From contig NZ_CALEVF010000002.1 of assembly GCF_937920395.1 (NCBI RefSeq), positions 1 through 24,943 on the forward strand: a stretch of DNA of 24,943 nt. The letters are read 5' to 3'. Both the position numbers and the translations under genes were made by a program. This stretch comes from an uncultured Clostridium sp. Its GTDB lineage: Bacteria; Bacillota; Clostridia; Clostridiales; Clostridiaceae. Positions 23,047-24,943 of this stretch are shown here, piece after piece. Position 1 is the stretch's first letter; every line of letters begins with the position of its first letter. A model generated the notes under the pieces. That model ran no database searches. It worked only from the letters and a program-made list of their open reading frames with translations, and had not been told where the DNA came from.

Positions 23047-24519
23047 ATGAGTGAATTGAACACAAATGAATCAAACAAAAATGAATTAAAAAGAGGATTA
23101 AAAGCTCGTCATCTTCATATGATTGCTATTGGTGGAGCAATAGGAACTGGACTATTTTTGGCTTCAGGTGGGACAGTAAGTCAAGCAGGTCCTGGTGGAG
23201 CACTAGTAGCATATACAGTGATAGGGATAATGGTATATTTCTTAATGACGGGTTTAGGTGAGATGGCTACGTTTATGCCAGTTACTGGTTCTTTTGAAAC
23301 CTATGCATCGAGATTCGTTGATCCAGCATTAGGATTTGCGTTAGGCTGGAATTATTGGTATAACTGGGCAATTACCGTTGCTGTTGAAATGGTAGCAGGA
23401 GCTATGATTATGAAATATTGGTTTCCAGGGGTGCCGGCACTTGTTTGGAGTATTTCTTTTCTACTATTATTATTCGGTTTAAATATGCTTTCAGCTAAGG
23501 CTTATGGAGAATCAGAGTTTTGGTTTGCAAGTATCAAAGTTGTAGCAGTTCTAGTGTTTCTAGCAGTAGGCGTTGCAATGATTTTCGGAATAATTGGGGG
23601 ACACCATATTGGTCTTTCAAACTTTACGTTTTTAGATCCTAAAAGTGGAGCCAAAGGACCATTCCCATTTGGATTTAAAGGAATATTAATGGTTTTCTTA
23701 ATTGCAGGGTTCTCTTTTCAAGGGACAGAACTTGTAGGCATTGCTGCTGGCGAAAGTGAAGATCCAGAAAAAAATGTACCTAAAGCAATTAATAGTGTAT
23801 TTTGGAGAATTATAATATTTTATTTAGGGGCAATATTTATTATTAGTGCATTGATACCTTTTACGCAAGCTGGAGTTACGACAAGCTCTTTTACCACTAT
23901 TTTTGAAAGAGCAGGTATTGCTGGAGCTGCAAGTATAATGAATGCTGTAGTTTTAACATCAGTTCTTTCTTGTGGTAATTCGGGGATGTATGCGGCTAGC
24001 CGTATGTTATACGCAATGTCGCGTGAAGGAAGAGCACCAAGGGCTCTTTCTAAAGTAAATTCTCGCGGAGTTCCTATAAATGCCTTATTACTTACTACAT
24101 TGGTAGCTTCTGCATCTTTTTTAGTAGGATTATATGCGCAAGAAACAGTATATATGTGGTTAGTTGCAGCTTCCGGACTCGCTGGATTTATTGCATGGGT
24201 AGGAATTGCAGTATGTCACTATCGTTTTAGAAAAGCATTTGTAGCTCAAGGTAGAGATATGAGCTTATTAAAATATAAAGCCAAATTTTTCCCCTTTGGA
24301 CCAATTCTTGCACTAGTGTTATGTGTTATTGTTATATTAGGACAAGGTGTAACTTATTTTACAGCTAATTCAATTGATTGGAAAAATGTTATTGCATCTT
24401 ATATCGGATTACCTTTATTCTTAGTTTTATGGATAGGATATAAGGTGAAATATAAAACTAAAATTGTAAATCTAAAAGAAGCTAGTTTTAGTACAGAGCC
24501 AATACATAAAGAAAAATAA
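23047..24519 (+). CDS. lysP: LysP-type amino acid permease (APC superfamily)
   Basis: Membrane permease of the amino acid transporter (AAT) family within the APC superfamily, with about 12 transmembrane segments in 490 residues. The N-terminal stretch LKRGLKARHLHMIAIGGAIG followed by TGLFLASGG (about 14-42) and later QAGPGGAL, PVTGSFETYA, GFALGWNYWYNWA, FSFQGTELVGIAAGESEDP and LSCGNSGMYAASRMLY follow E. coli LysP closely from end to end. This makes lysine the best guess; RocE-like arginine or ornithine transport is the main alternative. AAAGGGAG precedes the ATG. The gene is single, with a possible promoter 100 bp upstream and a long hairpin downstream. Confidence 0.87.
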   Translation: MSELNTNESNKNELKRGLKARHLHMIAIGGAIGTGLFLASGGTVSQAGPGGALVAYTVIGIMVYFLMTGLGEMATFMPVTGSFETYASRFVDPALGFALGWNYWYNWAITVAVEMVAGAMIMKYWFPGVPALVWSISFLLLLFGLNMLSAKAYGESEFWFASIKVVAVLVFLAVGVAMIFGIIGGHHIGLSNFTFLDPKSGAKGPFPFGFKGILMVFLIAGFSFQGTELVGIAAGESEDPEKNVPKAINSVFWRIIIFYLGAIFIISALIPFTQAGVTTSSFTTIFERAGIAGAASIMNAVVLTSVLSCGNSGMYAASRMLYAMSREGRAPRALSKVNSRGVPINALLLTTLVASASFLVGLYAQETVYMWLVAASGLAGFIAWVGIAVCHYRFRKAFVAQGRDMSLLKYKAKFFPFGPILALVLCVIVILGQGVTYFTANSIDWKNVIASYIGLPLFLVLWIGYKVKYKTKIVNLKEASFSTEPIHKEK

Positions 24520-24540
24520 TTTAAAATTAGAATGTAGATT

Positions 24541-24587
24541 AGCAAAAGGTTGCAATGATAATTCATTGCAACCTTTTGCTATTAATT
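24541..24587 (+). terminator. Long perfect hairpin after lysP, weak T-tract
   Basis: An 18-bp perfect stem (24541-24558 with 24563-24580), starting AGCAAAAGGTTGC, with a TAAT loop. It is followed by ATTAATT rather than a T run, so it may stop transcription less well than a normal intrinsic terminator or protect the mRNA end. Confidence 0.6.
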
Positions 24588-24773
24588 GGAGTATAAGTTA
24601 GATTAGCGATGAGATAATCAAACAATGTTTAAAACATTAATAATATTGCGAATATTTTAATTATTTTACCATGCGTATCCGAATGAGGAATATTGAAGTA
24701 TTTAGACCTATATGTAGAAATATGGTGCTAATCATATTAGAATCTATTTATTATAAAGGTGACTTTATATATA

Positions 24774-24801
24774 TATGATAGAATATTCCTTGTCGTCACA
24801 T
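24774..24801 (+). promoter_or_regulatory. Possible upstream rRNA operon promoter (P1-like)
   Basis: TAGAAT (24779-24784) followed after seven bases by GTCGTCACAT (24792-24801), exactly the arrangement seen 110 bp downstream at the clear rRNA promoter. TATGAT (24774-24779) is another -10 choice. The -35 is poor, so this may be a weak or decayed tandem promoter. Confidence 0.42.
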
Positions 24802-24865
24802 AGAAGTGGCACATTAAGCTAACTGTTAATTAGAGTTTAGATAAAAACTTAATTAAAAGAAGTAG

Positions 24866-24894
24866 TTGACAAAACAAGAAATACCTAGTAAAAT
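24866..24894 (+). promoter_or_regulatory. rRNA operon promoter
   Basis: Consensus TTGACA (24866-24871), 17-base spacer, TAAAAT (24889-24894). It is followed by an rRNA leader, and the operon continues beyond the window. Confidence 0.88.
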
Positions 24895-24901
24895 AGTAGA
24901 A

Positions 24902-24943
24902 GTCGTCACATGATGACAAAGCAAATTGGTCTTTGAAAATTAA
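24902..24943 (+). other. 16S rRNA leader with boxA-like antitermination site
   Basis: After the promoter come a small hairpin (GTCGTCA, CA, TGATGAC; 24902-24917) and TTGGTCTTTGAAAA (24926-24939), which resembles the rRNA boxA/leader of Firmicutes. The mature 16S rRNA is not reached before the window ends. Confidence 0.8.

Noticed and set aside
1..24943. CRISPR array, insertion sequence, prophage or integrated element
   Set aside because: I found no spaced direct repeats of CRISPR type, no transposase or integrase, no tRNA-flanked attachment site and no obvious composition shift.

Overview
This window comes from an AT-rich, low-GC Firmicute, most likely Clostridium in the strict sense. The evidence is very A/T-rich coding and spacer sequence, strong AGGAGG-type ribosome binding sites, occasional TTG/GTG starts, a T-box leader, a SigG-like sporulation sigma factor, and clostridial-type 5S and 16S-leader sequences at the two ends. 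The first ~54 bases are the 3' end of a 5S rRNA gene with its terminator. The last ~80 bases are the promoter and leader of another rRNA operon on the same strand. The window is therefore the chromosomal segment between two co-oriented rRNA operons, probably a whole contig broken at the rRNA repeats.

Layout: 271-2530 carries an M29 aminopeptidase and a YbhE-type 6-phosphogluconolactonase. 2632-4225 (minus strand) is threonine ammonia-lyase (ilvA) behind a complete T-box riboswitch with an Ile (ATC) specifier and a sigma-A promoter. 4415-6675 holds two L,D-transpeptidase genes in tandem: a secreted InlB-repeat/FN3/YkuD protein, then a copy that lacks its 5' part. 6911-9342 is a run of signalling and unknown genes: a soluble histidine kinase with 21-residue repeats, a 46-residue zinc-ribbon protein, a stand-alone EVE-domain protein and a second CxxC...CxxC protein. 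9536-14465 holds housekeeping genes: a glutathione peroxidase with an unusual C-terminal tail, a Cof-type HAD phosphatase, a Methyltransf_32 protein, the PPDK regulatory protein and L-lactate dehydrogenase.

15014-18243 is a sugar-acid catabolic pair, a UxuB-like oxidoreductase and a GPH-family symporter, with a good cre (CcpA) site and other operator-like sequences. Then come a divergent SigG-like sigma factor (18429), a D-2-hydroxyacid dehydrogenase (19332), a 58-residue minus-strand protein (20349), a cytoplasmic GH20 beta-hexosaminidase (20686, minus) and a LysP-type permease (23047). Most genes have their own terminator, so transcription units are short; the only likely operons are aminopeptidase-pgl, methyltransferase-PPDK regulator and uxuB-symporter.

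I found no CRISPR array, insertion sequence, prophage or clear defence island. The items most worth following up are the divergent SigG paralog, the GPx tail cysteines, the tandem Ldt genes with a 5'-truncated second copy, and the zinc-ribbon/EVE stretch. None of these is shown to be a new system by sequence alone.
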